Shown: in pieces, positions 52,257 to 60,472 of the stretch
How positions within the stretch are numbered: position 1 is the first letter of the stretch
Layout of the letters: every line of letters starts with the position of its first letter
From: Acidimicrobiaceae bacterium
GTDB taxonomy: Bacteria > Actinomycetota > Acidimicrobiia > Acidimicrobiales > RAAP-2
Direction of reading: 5' to 3'
Assembly (NCBI GenBank): GCA_003153575.1
Contig: PLZW01000035.1
Location: 142,175 to 206,174 of the forward strand
DNA: 64,000 nucleotides
The notes under the pieces: model-generated
Seen by the model: only the letters and a program-made list of their open reading frames with translations
Database searches by the model: none
What the model was told of the DNA's origin: nothing
Translations under genes and position numbers: made by a program

Positions 52257-53060
52257 TTACCAGCGTGCGGCCAGTGCCTTGGCCTGCTGCTGGTCGAATG
52301 AACCGGCCAGCTGGAGCTCCCCTTCGAATGACGTGAACGACGACTGTGTCGGCTGTGTAATCGGAGCCGAGATCACGTGACCGTCGACCACGACACCGAC
52401 GAAGGCGTGAAACTGCTCTTGAGCCAGTGCGTCCCACTGGGCCGATCCGGCATCGGTGAGTCGGAGCAAGACGGCCCACTGACCGTCGATGTGAACTGCC
52501 GTGGCGGATTGGATTCCCGCGCCGGTCAGTCCGGCAGGACCGAGCACATAGCGGCCGTCCGATGCAGTCGCACCGGGCAGCAGCACGGTGGCATCTTTGG
52601 TGTCGTCCTGCGACGACGTCGACGGAACGGCTGCCAAGGAGGGATCTGCTCGACCGGGGTTGTCGACGATGAACCCGCCAACTCTGTTGGTCTCCGGAGT
52701 GACTCCCAGGTGCGCTGGGGTCAGCTGGAATGCCTGGCCGCACGTAGGAGACGTCCCGGCGCTGACCGACAGGCCAGTGGGTGCGAACACAGGGGCAAAA
52801 CACAGCAACGGGCGCACGCTGAAGTCGGCAGCTGACACGGCGGAAGCGGCCGGGACGGCGGCCGACGGTACCGGGGGCTGCGTGCCCCCTCCACGTCGAC
52901 CGACGGACAGGCCGAAGGTGACACCCATGACCACGAGGATCACCAGTGAGACGATGCCGGAGACCAACCACCGACGCCTTCGGCGCTGCTTGGCCTCCTG
53001 GAAGAGGAGCTGGGCCGCGTCGAACTCGGGCGGCGCGGTCCGGGATTCGATGAGAGTCAA
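52257..53060 (-). CDS. Single-pass membrane protein with a SecD P1-head-like domain
   Basis: A 267-residue protein starting at a TTG. A basic stretch (AKQRRRRRW) precedes one helix (LVSGIVSLVILVVMGVTFGLSV) and a Pro/Ala-rich linker. The C-terminal half contains AVHIDGQWAVLLRLTDAGSAQWDALAQEQFHAFVGVVVDGHVISAPITQPTQSSFTSFEGELQLAGSFDQQQAKALAARW, which strongly resembles the P1 head subdomain of SecD. The channel-forming helices of SecD are missing. It therefore looks like an isolated SecD-type extracytoplasmic domain anchored in the membrane, with unknown function. A consensus promoter lies upstream. Confidence 0.75.
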   Translation of the reverse strand: MTLIESRTAPPEFDAAQLLFQEAKQRRRRRWLVSGIVSLVILVVMGVTFGLSVGRRGGGTQPPVPSAAVPAASAVSAADFSVRPLLCFAPVFAPTGLSVSAGTSPTCGQAFQLTPAHLGVTPETNRVGGFIVDNPGRADPSLAAVPSTSSQDDTKDATVLLPGATASDGRYVLGPAGLTGAGIQSATAVHIDGQWAVLLRLTDAGSAQWDALAQEQFHAFVGVVVDGHVISAPITQPTQSSFTSFEGELQLAGSFDQQQAKALAARW

Positions 53061-53092
53061 CGTCGGCCCCGCCTCGAGTAGTTCATGGGACT

Positions 53093-53121
53093 ACTATGAC
53101 TAGTACCATGTTGCCTGTCAA
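53093..53121 (-). promoter_or_regulatory. Strong sigma-A promoter of the SecD-head-like gene with nearby inverted repeat
   Basis: On the minus strand TTGACA (53121-53116), a 17-base spacer and CATAGT (53098-53093) form the best consensus promoter in the window. An inverted repeat AGTAGT-N7-ACTACT (53077-53095) overlaps the -10 box and start point and could bind a repressor. Confidence 0.7.
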
Positions 53122-53202
53122 GGCGGACAGGTCGATCCGGCGATGGCGCACGGCGACCTGCCAACGGCGATCCGCCGTTCCGACGCTGAATACGCAACCG
53201 GA

Positions 53203-53658
53203 TCAGTGCCAAGGAGGGCGACCACGCGCACGGCGATCAAGACCAGCGGGAACGTCGCAGGCTCGAACCGAACGCGTCCGGCTGTACGTGACCTCGAGCG
53301 AGTGCACACCACGTCTGGTGAACCCGGCCGCAGGGCGAACCCATGTGTCGGTGGAACAAACGCGCAACTCCCGATCGCGGTAATTGCTCCCCACGTCGGC
53401 CGGAAACCTAAATTCATTTTCAACCTCTTCAGTGCTGACGCAGACGTCCACGTCCCTGGTGAATCGGCAATTCGACAGAGGATCACGATCGCGGGCAACA
53501 AAGTACATCCGGACGCACCTCGGCTCCGAAGAAGCATCGAAAGGTGAAAACCGATCGAGCTCGACTTCACCAACGACCGACCATCCTGACCGTTTCGCCA
53601 CGCATCGGAAACGTGATCCATTGGTAGGATCACTGGCATCCGCCGATGCGGGGCGCAT
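53203..53658 (-). CDS. Possible hypothetical protein in a low-GC intergenic stretch
   Basis: The gap 53061-53752 has clearly lower GC than the window. The only ORF that looks protein-like is this 151-residue frame, with VGEVELDRFSPFDASSEPRCVRMYFVARDRDPLSNCRFTRDVDVCVSTEEVENEFRF and several spaced Cys residues. It has no signal peptide, no recognised family and an ordinary rather than GC-rich third codon position. It may be an acquired or decaying gene or simply noncoding DNA. Confidence 0.25.
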   Translation of the reverse strand: MRPASADASDPTNGSRFRCVAKRSGWSVVGEVELDRFSPFDASSEPRCVRMYFVARDRDPLSNCRFTRDVDVCVSTEEVENEFRFPADVGSNYRDRELRVCSTDTWVRPAAGFTRRGVHSLEVTYSRTRSVRACDVPAGLDRRARGRPPWH

Positions 53659-53752
53659 CGAACGGGGAGCCTCGGCCGTCAGTGGGTTGGACGAGTCCGT
53701 CGGCCAGATGCAACATCAGTCCAGATGCAACATCCAAACAAGGGGGTAGGAC

Positions 53753-54376
53753 ATGAACAAGTTCGTACGAAGATCGGCACTCGTCGCCGCACTGTGCGTG
53801 GCACCGGCCGGGGCGACGCTCGCCACGGTGATGCCCGCCGGCACGGCGTCCGCCACTTCGGCGTCAGGGATACCGGTCAACTACGTCGTCAACGCGTCGA
53901 CCACGCTGGCCAAGCTCCACCAGACCGTGGTGGTGCCGCCCGGCACGTTCAAGGGGAGCGTCTCGATACCGGGCTTCATCCTGACGGGCGTGCTCAAGCT
54001 TCCACCGGCCAGCGACACCATCGCGTTGGCCGGAGTCGGCTTGGCCACGGCCACGTTCAAATTGGCCGAGACGAAGCCGGTCACGGGGGTGGTCGACCTG
54101 TCCAACCTGACCGTGACGGCTACGTCCACCTTCAACGTCCTGATCACCTCGGTGAACCCACTGGGACTCCCGATCAACCTCGTGGGGAACAGTTGCGGCA
54201 CGTCCAAGCCCGTGTCGGTCACCTTCTCGGGGAAATTCTCGTTCGGGGGTTCGTCGTCGTTCTCCGGGAGCTATAAGATCCCACAGCTCAGCAACTGTGG
54301 TGCGCTCACCGCGGCCCTGAACCTGGTGATCCCGGGCCCTGGAAACCAATTCAACGCGTCGTTCGCACCGGCCTGA
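53753..54376 (+). CDS. Secreted protein of unknown function
   Basis: A 207-residue exported protein. The signal peptide MNKFVRRSALVAALCVAPAGATLATVMPAGTASA is followed by a beta-rich, Thr/Ser/Val-rich domain (VNYVVNASTTLAKLHQTVVVPPGTFKGSVSI, TATSTFNVLITSVNPLG) with two Cys residues (NSCG and SNCG) that may form a disulfide. No family recognised; similar small exported proteins are frequent in mycobacteria and relatives. A purine-rich AGGGGGTAGG precedes the ATG. Its upstream region is the low-GC gap. Confidence 0.7.
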   Translation: MNKFVRRSALVAALCVAPAGATLATVMPAGTASATSASGIPVNYVVNASTTLAKLHQTVVVPPGTFKGSVSIPGFILTGVLKLPPASDTIALAGVGLATATFKLAETKPVTGVVDLSNLTVTATSTFNVLITSVNPLGLPINLVGNSCGTSKPVSVTFSGKFSFGGSSSFSGSYKIPQLSNCGALTAALNLVIPGPGNQFNASFAPA

Positions 54377-54558
54377 GCCGGTAGCCCGGCCGTTACCCCC
54401 GGCTGACTCCACGCCGGCCCGGTTTCCTCGTCGAAAGCAAACGACGGGGTACCCGGCTCGGCTGGAGCATCCGGCAAGTTCAGAGGGCGGTGTGGTGGCG
54501 GCAGGGCGGTGTGGTGGCGCACAGCATCGATCGGTGGCGGCGGCATCCGGTCGATACT

Positions 54559-54876
54559 GTGCAACTTCGTTGTGCCCCGAGGGTCCTCAGCATCGCGTTG
54601 ATCGGATCGCTCGGTGTGGCGATGGCAAGTTGCTCGTCGGGTACGGGTCCTCTGGCCGGTTCCTTCTGCGCCGGAATCAGGCACGATGCCGCCGTGCTCC
54701 ACCAGGCTGCCGGGGGCGTGTCGACGTTCACCGGAACCCATGACGGCCTGGGCGATGCCGGGCTCGATGCGGCCTCGACCGACCTGTTCCATGCCCTGGG
54801 TGGATCCGACCAAGCCGACAAGGTGCGGGCGGTGGCCGAGGTCCACACCGCCTGCAGCCGCCTGCGGCTGTGGTAG
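54559..54876 (+). CDS. Small putative lipoprotein
   Basis: A 105-residue protein starting at a GTG chosen so that a compact lipoprotein signal results: VQLRCAPRVLSIALIGSLGVAMASCSSG, with the lipobox VAMASC. The mature part (about 80 residues) contains two further Cys (SFCAG, TACSR) and is otherwise unremarkable. The ORF-track start at 54490 would add 23 residues before the signal. Function unknown. Confidence 0.6.
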   Translation: MQLRCAPRVLSIALIGSLGVAMASCSSGTGPLAGSFCAGIRHDAAVLHQAAGGVSTFTGTHDGLGDAGLDAASTDLFHALGGSDQADKVRAVAEVHTACSRLRLW

Positions 54877-55037
54877 CCGGCTCCCGGAGGCACCCTCCCC
54901 GACGGCCCTAGGGACGAACCCTCCACCAGGGAGGTCTCGACGATCCGTCGTGCGAGGTGTTCAAGGTCCACCTCCCCAGTATGGGTCGGGGGGTCGGAGG
55001 ACGCTCTGACCTTCGTCCGACGACGGGCCGCAAACCC

Positions 55038-55547
55038 CTACTCGCCGACCGTGCCGTCGATCGCCTCGCGGAGCAGGTCGGCGTGCCCGGCGTGCCGGGC
55101 CGTCTCCTCGATGAGATGCAGCACCATCCAGCGCAAGGAGAACTGCTGGCCGCTGTCCAGCGGCATGACCGACAGCGCATCCAACGACGCCGCTTGGAGG
55201 ACGACGGTCCGGGTCCGGTCACAGGCCTGGCAGTAGCGGTCGTGGAGCTGGTCGGGTGAGCATTCGGCGGCGGTGCGGAACTCCCAATCAGGGTCGGCCG
55301 TCCAATCCACCTGCGACCACGGCTCGCCTTCGGGCAGACCCAGGAACCGGACCTGGGCCCAAGAGTCCTCGACGAGGGCCAGGTGGTTCAAGATGCCGCC
55401 CAACGACAGAGTGGACGGAGGGTGGATCTGGGCCATCTGCCCGCCTGAGAGCCCGTCGGCCTTCATGACGACGGTGGCCCGTTGGAAGTCCAGGAACTGA
55501 GTCAGGAGCTCTGTCTCGGGGGCGGTCCCGACCGTTTGATTGCGCAT
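55038..55547 (-). CDS. DinB / DUF664 family protein
   Basis: A 169-residue four-helix-bundle protein. ETELLTQFLDFQRATVVMKADGLS, STLSLGGILNHLALVEDSWAQVRF and SLRWMVLHLIEETARHAGHADLLREAIDG carry the three His residues typical of the metal site in the DinB-like mini-family DUF664. Relatives include mycothiol- or bacillithiol-dependent transferases, but the reaction here is unknown. The ATG at 55547 has CAGTAT six bases upstream. Confidence 0.87.
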   Translation of the reverse strand: MRNQTVGTAPETELLTQFLDFQRATVVMKADGLSGGQMAQIHPPSTLSLGGILNHLALVEDSWAQVRFLGLPEGEPWSQVDWTADPDWEFRTAAECSPDQLHDRYCQACDRTRTVVLQAASLDALSVMPLDSGQQFSLRWMVLHLIEETARHAGHADLLREAIDGTVGE

Positions 55548-55677
55548 CCTTCGATACTGCCCCGTCCGCGGGGATCAGGCCACCGCGATCGACCGACACG
55601 ACCGTCGGCGACACCGGACTGTCGCAGCCTCCCGGATCTCCCGTATCCCGTGCCCGGGCCAACGGTAAGTTGGCGCG

Positions 55678-56082
55678 ATGGCAACCACGCACGATGATCT
55701 TCCCCCAGGTCTCGGAAATGCCCGGTTCGTGGGCTTCGTGCCGGTCCGGGATCTCGGCGTCGCCCGAATGTTCTACGAAGGGACGCTGGGCTTGGCCGTC
55801 ACCACGGCGAGCCCGTTCGCCGTAGTCGTCGACGCCGGTGGCACGTCACTGCGTCTGACCGAGGTGCCCGGCCTCGAGCCGCAGCCGTTCACCATCGCCG
55901 GATGGGAGGTGTCCGACATCACCGCTGTCGTCGACCTCCTGGCGTCGCGCGGAGTCGCCTTCCGTCGCTACGACGGCATGGAGCAGGACGAGCGTGGGAT
56001 CTGGACCACGCCCGGTGGTGACCGGGTGGCCTGGTTCGGTGACACCGACGGGAACACCCTGTCGTTGACGATGTTCGCCTGA
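55678..56082 (+). CDS. Glyoxalase / VOC superfamily protein
   Basis: A 134-residue vicinal-oxygen-chelate protein: FVGFVPVRDLGVARMFYEGTLGLAVTTASPFAVVVDAGGTSLRLTEV, then VSDITAVVDLLASRGVAFRRYDGM and the terminal VAWFGDTDGNTLSLTMF. The substrate is unknown. TAAGTT lies six bases before the ATG and no ribosome site is present, so it is probably leaderless. It is convergent with an SDR gene across a hairpin. Confidence 0.86.
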   Translation: MATTHDDLPPGLGNARFVGFVPVRDLGVARMFYEGTLGLAVTTASPFAVVVDAGGTSLRLTEVPGLEPQPFTIAGWEVSDITAVVDLLASRGVAFRRYDGMEQDERGIWTTPGGDRVAWFGDTDGNTLSLTMFA

Positions 56083-56104
56083 CCGCCGCGGCCCGGCCGG
56101 CGGT
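56082..56104. terminator. Hairpin between convergent VOC and SDR genes
   Basis: ACCGCCG and CGGCGGT form a 7-bp stem around a nine-base GC-rich loop, starting in the stop codon of the VOC gene. It lies between two convergent genes and can terminate both. Confidence 0.5.
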
Positions 56105-56120
56105 GCCTCGTGCGTCCGCC

Positions 56121-56969
56121 CTACTCCTCGGCGTTGCCGATGTCGGCCAGCATGCCCACCATCGACTCGGTCCGGGACCGCGAGTTGCGGTAGGTGGGCC
56201 CGGTCGTGAGTCCCCCGTCCACGGCGATGGCCTGGCCGTTCACGAAGCTCGACGAGTCACTTGCGAGCCACAGCGCACACTCGGCGATGTCGATCGGCTG
56301 GCCGGAGCGCTTCATGGGGGCCACGTCGGCCAGGACCACCTCCATGACGGCAATCGTCTTCTGGGCCGCCTGCCCGTCGAGGCCGGCGCCCCGCCCGAAG
56401 ATCGAGGTGGCGATGCCGCCGGGGCAGATGGCGTTGACCCGGACTCCGTCCTCGCCCAACTCGTTGGCGGTGGTCCTGGTCAGGTGGGCGATGGCCGCCT
56501 TGCAGGCGCTGTAGTCGTGGCCGCCGTAGTTGGCCTGGAGGCCAGCCACACTGGCCGTGTTGATGATGCTGCCGCGTCCTTGGGGACGCATCACCCGGGC
56601 CGCGGCCCGGATGCCCAGGAACACGCCCCGAAGGTGGATCCCGACCGTCTTGTCGAACAGCGCCATGTCGATCTCCTCGACACGGCCGAGCGAGCCCGGA
56701 TTGCCGGCGTTGTTGAACACGCAGTCGAGGCCACCGAAGGCCGACAGCGCCTCGTCGATGGCGTGCTCGATGGCACCCTCCTCGGCCACATCGACATGCA
56801 CGTAGCGGGCCTGGTCGCCGAGCTCGACGGCGATGGCCTTCCCGCGCTCGTCGTCGACGTCGGCCAGGATGACTGTGGCCCCCTCGGCCACGAACAGCCG
56901 GGCTGTCTGCTCGCCGATCCCGCTGGCGGCTCCGGTGATGACGGCACGGCGGCCTTCGAGACGCGACAT
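56121..56969 (-). CDS. Short-chain dehydrogenase/reductase
   Basis: A 282-residue classical SDR. ITGAASGIGEQTARLF binds NAD(H), followed by LADVDDERG, NNAGNPGSLGRV and the catalytic Ser and YSACKAA (Tyr-x3-Lys), with the terminal SSFVNGQAIAVDGGLTTGP. The start MSRLEGRRAV at 56969 has GGAG upstream; the ORF-track start at 57035 is rejected. Members act on alcohols including steroids and sugars. No operator of the steroid type is nearby, so its pathway is open. Confidence 0.9.
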   Translation of the reverse strand: MSRLEGRRAVITGAASGIGEQTARLFVAEGATVILADVDDERGKAIAVELGDQARYVHVDVAEEGAIEHAIDEALSAFGGLDCVFNNAGNPGSLGRVEEIDMALFDKTVGIHLRGVFLGIRAAARVMRPQGRGSIINTASVAGLQANYGGHDYSACKAAIAHLTRTTANELGEDGVRVNAICPGGIATSIFGRGAGLDGQAAQKTIAVMEVVLADVAPMKRSGQPIDIAECALWLASDSSSFVNGQAIAVDGGLTTGPTYRNSRSRTESMVGMLADIGNAEE

Positions 56970-57072
56970 GGCGGGACTCCGATCGATCGCGGGTGGGTCC
57001 GGGCGCATCGTGGCACGCCCACCCACGAGCGTCAACGCAGAGCGCGTACGGTACCGACTCGGGCGGTGGCGG

Positions 57073-58557
57073 CTAGCGGATCACCCGGCGGACGCCGGCC
57101 GCCGTGGCCAGGTCCGGGTGGGTGGTGTCGATGTAGGTCGGCACCGGGATGGCCTCGAGCTCCTCGTGCGCATCGCCGGGGCGGGGCTCCGACTTGACTG
57201 TCGAGTACTCGCCCTCGGCCGAGCGGGACACCACAAGCGCGCGCTTGCGCTTGCCGATGCCCTCGGCGGCCCGCATCTCGTTGCAGATCTTGTACGTGAG
57301 GAAGTACGCCACGATCGGTGCCAACGGCACGAAGAAGCGGAAGAACCAGAGCACATCGAGGAGGGGCAGCTGGAAGAAGTTGGCCATCACGTCGGTCGAG
57401 GAGGCGAAGAACACGGCGAACAGCAGGGTCAGCATGGATGCACCGGCCGCCGTCCGCTTGGGGCGGTCCCGCGGGCGGTCCAGCAGGTTGTGGTAGTTCG
57501 TGTCCTTCGTGTAGATCGACTCGATGAACGGCCAGACGATCAGGATGTTGAAGACCAGGCCCGGGAAGACCACGGCCGGCAGGAACACCTCGAGCGGGAT
57601 GGTGTGGCCCCAGCCCACCCACTCCCAGCTCGGCATGATCCGGAGCGCACCGTCGAGCCAGCCCATGTACCAGTCCGGCTGCACGGCGTACGAGATCTGA
57701 TAGGGCTCGTATTGACCGAACTGCCAGATCGGGTTGATCTGGGCGAAGCCACCGAGTCCGAAGGTGACGGCGCTGGCCATGAAGAGGAAGCCGGTCGTCT
57801 TGGCGATGAAGGTCGGGAACATCGGCGAGCCGACCACGTTGTGTTCGGTCTTGCCCTTACCCGGAAACTGGGTGTGCTTCTGTTTGACCAGCAGCCCCAG
57901 GTGGGCCGCCAGCAGCCCGACGATGATCGCCGGGACGATCAGCACGTGGAGCACGTAGAACCTCGGAATGATGATGCCCGAGCCCGGGTAGTTGCCCCCG
58001 AAGAGGAAGAAGCTGAGGTACGTGCCGACCAGCGGGATCGACTCGGTGATGGAGTAGGCGATGCGGATACCGGTACCGGACACCAGGTCGTCGGGAAGCG
58101 AGTAGCCGAGGAACCCGTTGACGATGCCCAGGATGAGCATCAGGGTGCCGACGATCCAGTTGAACTCGCGGGGCTTGCGGAAGGCCCCGGTGAAGAACAC
58201 CCGGGCCATGTGGACGGCGATGGCGCCGAGGAAGATGTCGGCCGCCCAGTGGTGGGCCTGGCGCATCAACAGGCCGGAGCGGACGTCGAAAGAGAGGCCG
58301 ACGGTCGACGCGTAGGCCTCCGACACGCGCTGGCCGCGCAGCGGCACGTAGCTGCCGTGGTAGACGATCTCGTGTCCGGAGGGTACGAAGTAGAGGGTGA
58401 GGAAGACTCCCGTGCCCAGCAGGATCACGAACGAGTACAGGGCGATCTCGCCCAACATGAACGACCAGTGATCGGGGAAGATCTTGTCGAGGAAGGTGCG
58501 GCCGCCCTTGGCGATGCCCAGGCGGTCGTCCACCCAGTTGAGGGATTTGTCGATCAT
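57073..58557 (-). CDS. qcrB: Cytochrome bc1 complex cytochrome b subunit
   Basis: A 494-residue membrane protein. RQAHHWAADIFLGAIAVHM and RFYVLHVLIVPAIIVGLLAAHLGLL carry the four heme-ligand His residues, and the PEWY-type Qo motif appears as QPDWYMGW. The first 400 residues cover all eight or more helices, and a basic actinobacterial C-terminal extension follows. The ATG overlaps the qcrA stop. It oxidises menaquinol in the bcc-aa3 supercomplex with the ctaC-ctaD-ctaF products. The 755-residue ORF start is a shadow of qcrA. Confidence 0.96.
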   Translation of the reverse strand: MIDKSLNWVDDRLGIAKGGRTFLDKIFPDHWSFMLGEIALYSFVILLGTGVFLTLYFVPSGHEIVYHGSYVPLRGQRVSEAYASTVGLSFDVRSGLLMRQAHHWAADIFLGAIAVHMARVFFTGAFRKPREFNWIVGTLMLILGIVNGFLGYSLPDDLVSGTGIRIAYSITESIPLVGTYLSFFLFGGNYPGSGIIIPRFYVLHVLIVPAIIVGLLAAHLGLLVKQKHTQFPGKGKTEHNVVGSPMFPTFIAKTTGFLFMASAVTFGLGGFAQINPIWQFGQYEPYQISYAVQPDWYMGWLDGALRIMPSWEWVGWGHTIPLEVFLPAVVFPGLVFNILIVWPFIESIYTKDTNYHNLLDRPRDRPKRTAAGASMLTLLFAVFFASSTDVMANFFQLPLLDVLWFFRFFVPLAPIVAYFLTYKICNEMRAAEGIGKRKRALVVSRSAEGEYSTVKSEPRPGDAHEELEAIPVPTYIDTTHPDLATAAGVRRVIR

Positions 58558-59522
58558 GGACGCTCCCAGAATCCCGGGCCGACGGCCTGGTCGAAGGTGC
58601 CGTTGGCCCGCATCTGACCGGTGGCGTCCACCGCCAGCGGCAGCTGGGGCAGCGGGCGGGGGGCGGGGCCGAACTGCGGGATGGCCCCGGCGTTGACGTT
58701 GAAGATCGACTGGTGGCACGGGCACACCAGCTGCTGGGTCTTCTCCTGGTAGAGGCCCACGGGGCAGCCGAGGTGGGTGCACAGCTTCGAGTAGGCCACG
58801 TAGCCGGCGGCCGTCCACTCCGTGTTCCCGGGTGGCTCGAGCGTGTAGTGCTCGTTCGGTGCCTGCTGGGCCAAGCGAATCAGGATGACCTGGTCGGGGG
58901 ACGAGCCCTCGTAGCCCTGGGGGAAGACGGTGAGTACGCCGCCCACGTCGAGGTCGTCGACCATGACTTGGCGACCCCCGACGGTCACCAGCTTCGATCC
59001 CTGGCGCCAGTTGGTGGTGAACAACGAGACGTCGGTCGAGCCGTGCGGGTCCTCGGACTTGGCCGGCTTGGGGCCGAGTGAACGCACGCCCGGAATGAGG
59101 AGGGCGAGGGTCATGATGCCGCCGCCGACGGCGAAGAGGCCGAGGAGCAGTCCCCGGCGCTTGACCTCGAGGCCACCGCGTCCGGTGATCGCCGCGTTGA
59201 AGGCGGACCGCTCGTCGTCGGTCGAGTGGAAGTCGTGACGCTCCTCCACGAAGGGCCCCTGGGGCATCAGGTACTTGCCCCAGGAGATGGTGCCGATGCC
59301 CAGTCCGAGCATGCCCACAGTCAAGGTGGCGGCCTGCCACTGTGTGCTGGCGTCGACCCAGTAGGCCCAGATGAAGCCGACGAAGCCGATCATGCCGATG
59401 ACGATGGCCACCGCGGCCAGGGCCTCCATCCGCTCGGGGTGCCCGGTGGCGGGCTGCAGGTGGGGGTCGTCGAGTGCGGCCGGTGGCAGCGGGCCGTCGA
59501 GGCGAATGTTGTGGTCGCTCAC
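58554..59522 (-). CDS. qcrA: Rieske iron-sulfur subunit of the bc1 complex
   Basis: A 322-residue protein. Two helices (ALAAVAIVIGMIGFVGFIWAYWV and TLTVGMLGLGIGTISWGKYL) precede a third (RRGLLLGLFAVGGGIMTLALLIPG) with the KRRG twin-arginine-like motif, as in actinobacterial QcrA. The [2Fe-2S] ligands are CTHLGC and CPCHQS. It moves electrons from menaquinol to cytochrome cc. The GTG start overlaps the qcrC stop. Its last domain must be moved by the Tat system, whose tatA is encoded at 43.4 kb. Confidence 0.95.
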   Translation of the reverse strand: MSDHNIRLDGPLPPAALDDPHLQPATGHPERMEALAAVAIVIGMIGFVGFIWAYWVDASTQWQAATLTVGMLGLGIGTISWGKYLMPQGPFVEERHDFHSTDDERSAFNAAITGRGGLEVKRRGLLLGLFAVGGGIMTLALLIPGVRSLGPKPAKSEDPHGSTDVSLFTTNWRQGSKLVTVGGRQVMVDDLDVGGVLTVFPQGYEGSSPDQVILIRLAQQAPNEHYTLEPPGNTEWTAAGYVAYSKLCTHLGCPVGLYQEKTQQLVCPCHQSIFNVNAGAIPQFGPAPRPLPQLPLAVDATGQMRANGTFDQAVGPGFWERP

Positions 59523-60472
59523 TGGCGATCTCCGATCCAGAAGCAGACGAGCATCAGCACACCGACACCGATCAGGAGCCCGACGAAGCCCTCACCGACC
59601 GGGCCGATGCCGCCCAACCCGGCGCCGCCGGCGTTGTTCGGGTGCTGGAGCACGCCGGTCACGTAGGCCGTGATGTCTCGGGCCTCGGTGTCGGTAATGT
59701 TGCCCGGGCTGAACCGGGGCATGTTGCCCGGTCCCGAGCGGATGGCTTCGATCACCTGGGTCGGGGTGGCGAGGTGCAGGCTCGGGGCGTAGGCGCCGAA
59801 GGCCAGTGCGTCACCCGCCCCGGAGATGGTGTGGCAGGCAGCACAGTTGAGGGTGAACAGCGTGTTGCCGGACTCGAGGTCGGCCCCTGCCGTCTTGACC
59901 AGGGGGACCTTGGTGCCCTGGCCCGGGGCCAACGACTGCACCCAGGCGGCGATCTCCAGGGTCTGGATCCGGTTGAATCGGGGCGGCTTGCGGATGGCCT
60001 GGGCGCTGATGTTCTCCAGCGGCATCCGACCGGTGGAGACCCAGAAGTCGACCGTCCCGGCGCCCAGACCCTCGAGGTTGGGTGCGATTGCCACGCCGTT
60101 TTTCACGACCCCGTTGGCCAGGGGTCCGTGGCAGCTGGCGCAGTTGGCCGCGAACAGCGCCTGGCCGGGGGCGATGAACGACGCTGGCAGATCGGTGTAG
60201 ATGATGCCGCCCTGGTTGGACGGCGCGGCGTTCTTGGCCGCGGCCGATGGCGACGGTACGGCGGTGACGGCGGTGGGCGTCTGCTGGACGGTGCCGGGCT
60301 GGGCGCCGGGCACGGTCGAGACGGTGGTCGGAGCGGTGGTGGTCGAGCTGGTGTCGGCCCGGGCCGGACCGGAGGAGAAAGCGACCAGACCGAACACGGC
60401 CACGGCGCCCACCAGGGCGGCGGGTGCGGCCAGCCGGGCCGTCATGGGGCGGCGGGAGGTGCGCTGACTCAC
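59519..60472 (-). CDS. qcrC: Diheme cytochrome c subunit of the bc1 complex
   Basis: A 317-residue protein. The N-terminus (RTSRRPMTARLAAPAALVGAVAVFGLVAFSSGPARA) acts as signal, a Thr/Pro-rich linker follows, then two heme c domains with CASCH and CAACH, and a C-terminal anchor (EGFVGLLIGVGVLMLVCFWIGD). The two hemes carry electrons directly to CuA of subunit II, as in other actinobacteria that lack a soluble cytochrome c. I use the GTG at 60472, which overlaps the ctaE stop; the ATG at 60445 is the alternative. Confidence 0.94.
   Translation of the reverse strand: MSQRTSRRPMTARLAAPAALVGAVAVFGLVAFSSGPARADTSSTTTAPTTVSTVPGAQPGTVQQTPTAVTAVPSPSAAAKNAAPSNQGGIIYTDLPASFIAPGQALFAANCASCHGPLANGVVKNGVAIAPNLEGLGAGTVDFWVSTGRMPLENISAQAIRKPPRFNRIQTLEIAAWVQSLAPGQGTKVPLVKTAGADLESGNTLFTLNCAACHTISGAGDALAFGAYAPSLHLATPTQVIEAIRSGPGNMPRFSPGNITDTEARDITAYVTGVLQHPNNAGGAGLGGIGPVGEGFVGLLIGVGVLMLVCFWIGDRQ

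Noticed and set aside
56980-56989. CGATCGATCG before the SDR at 56.1-57.0 kb as an operator
   Set aside because: Short self-complementary repeat of a tetranucleotide, expected by chance at this GC content; no second copy in a promoter.
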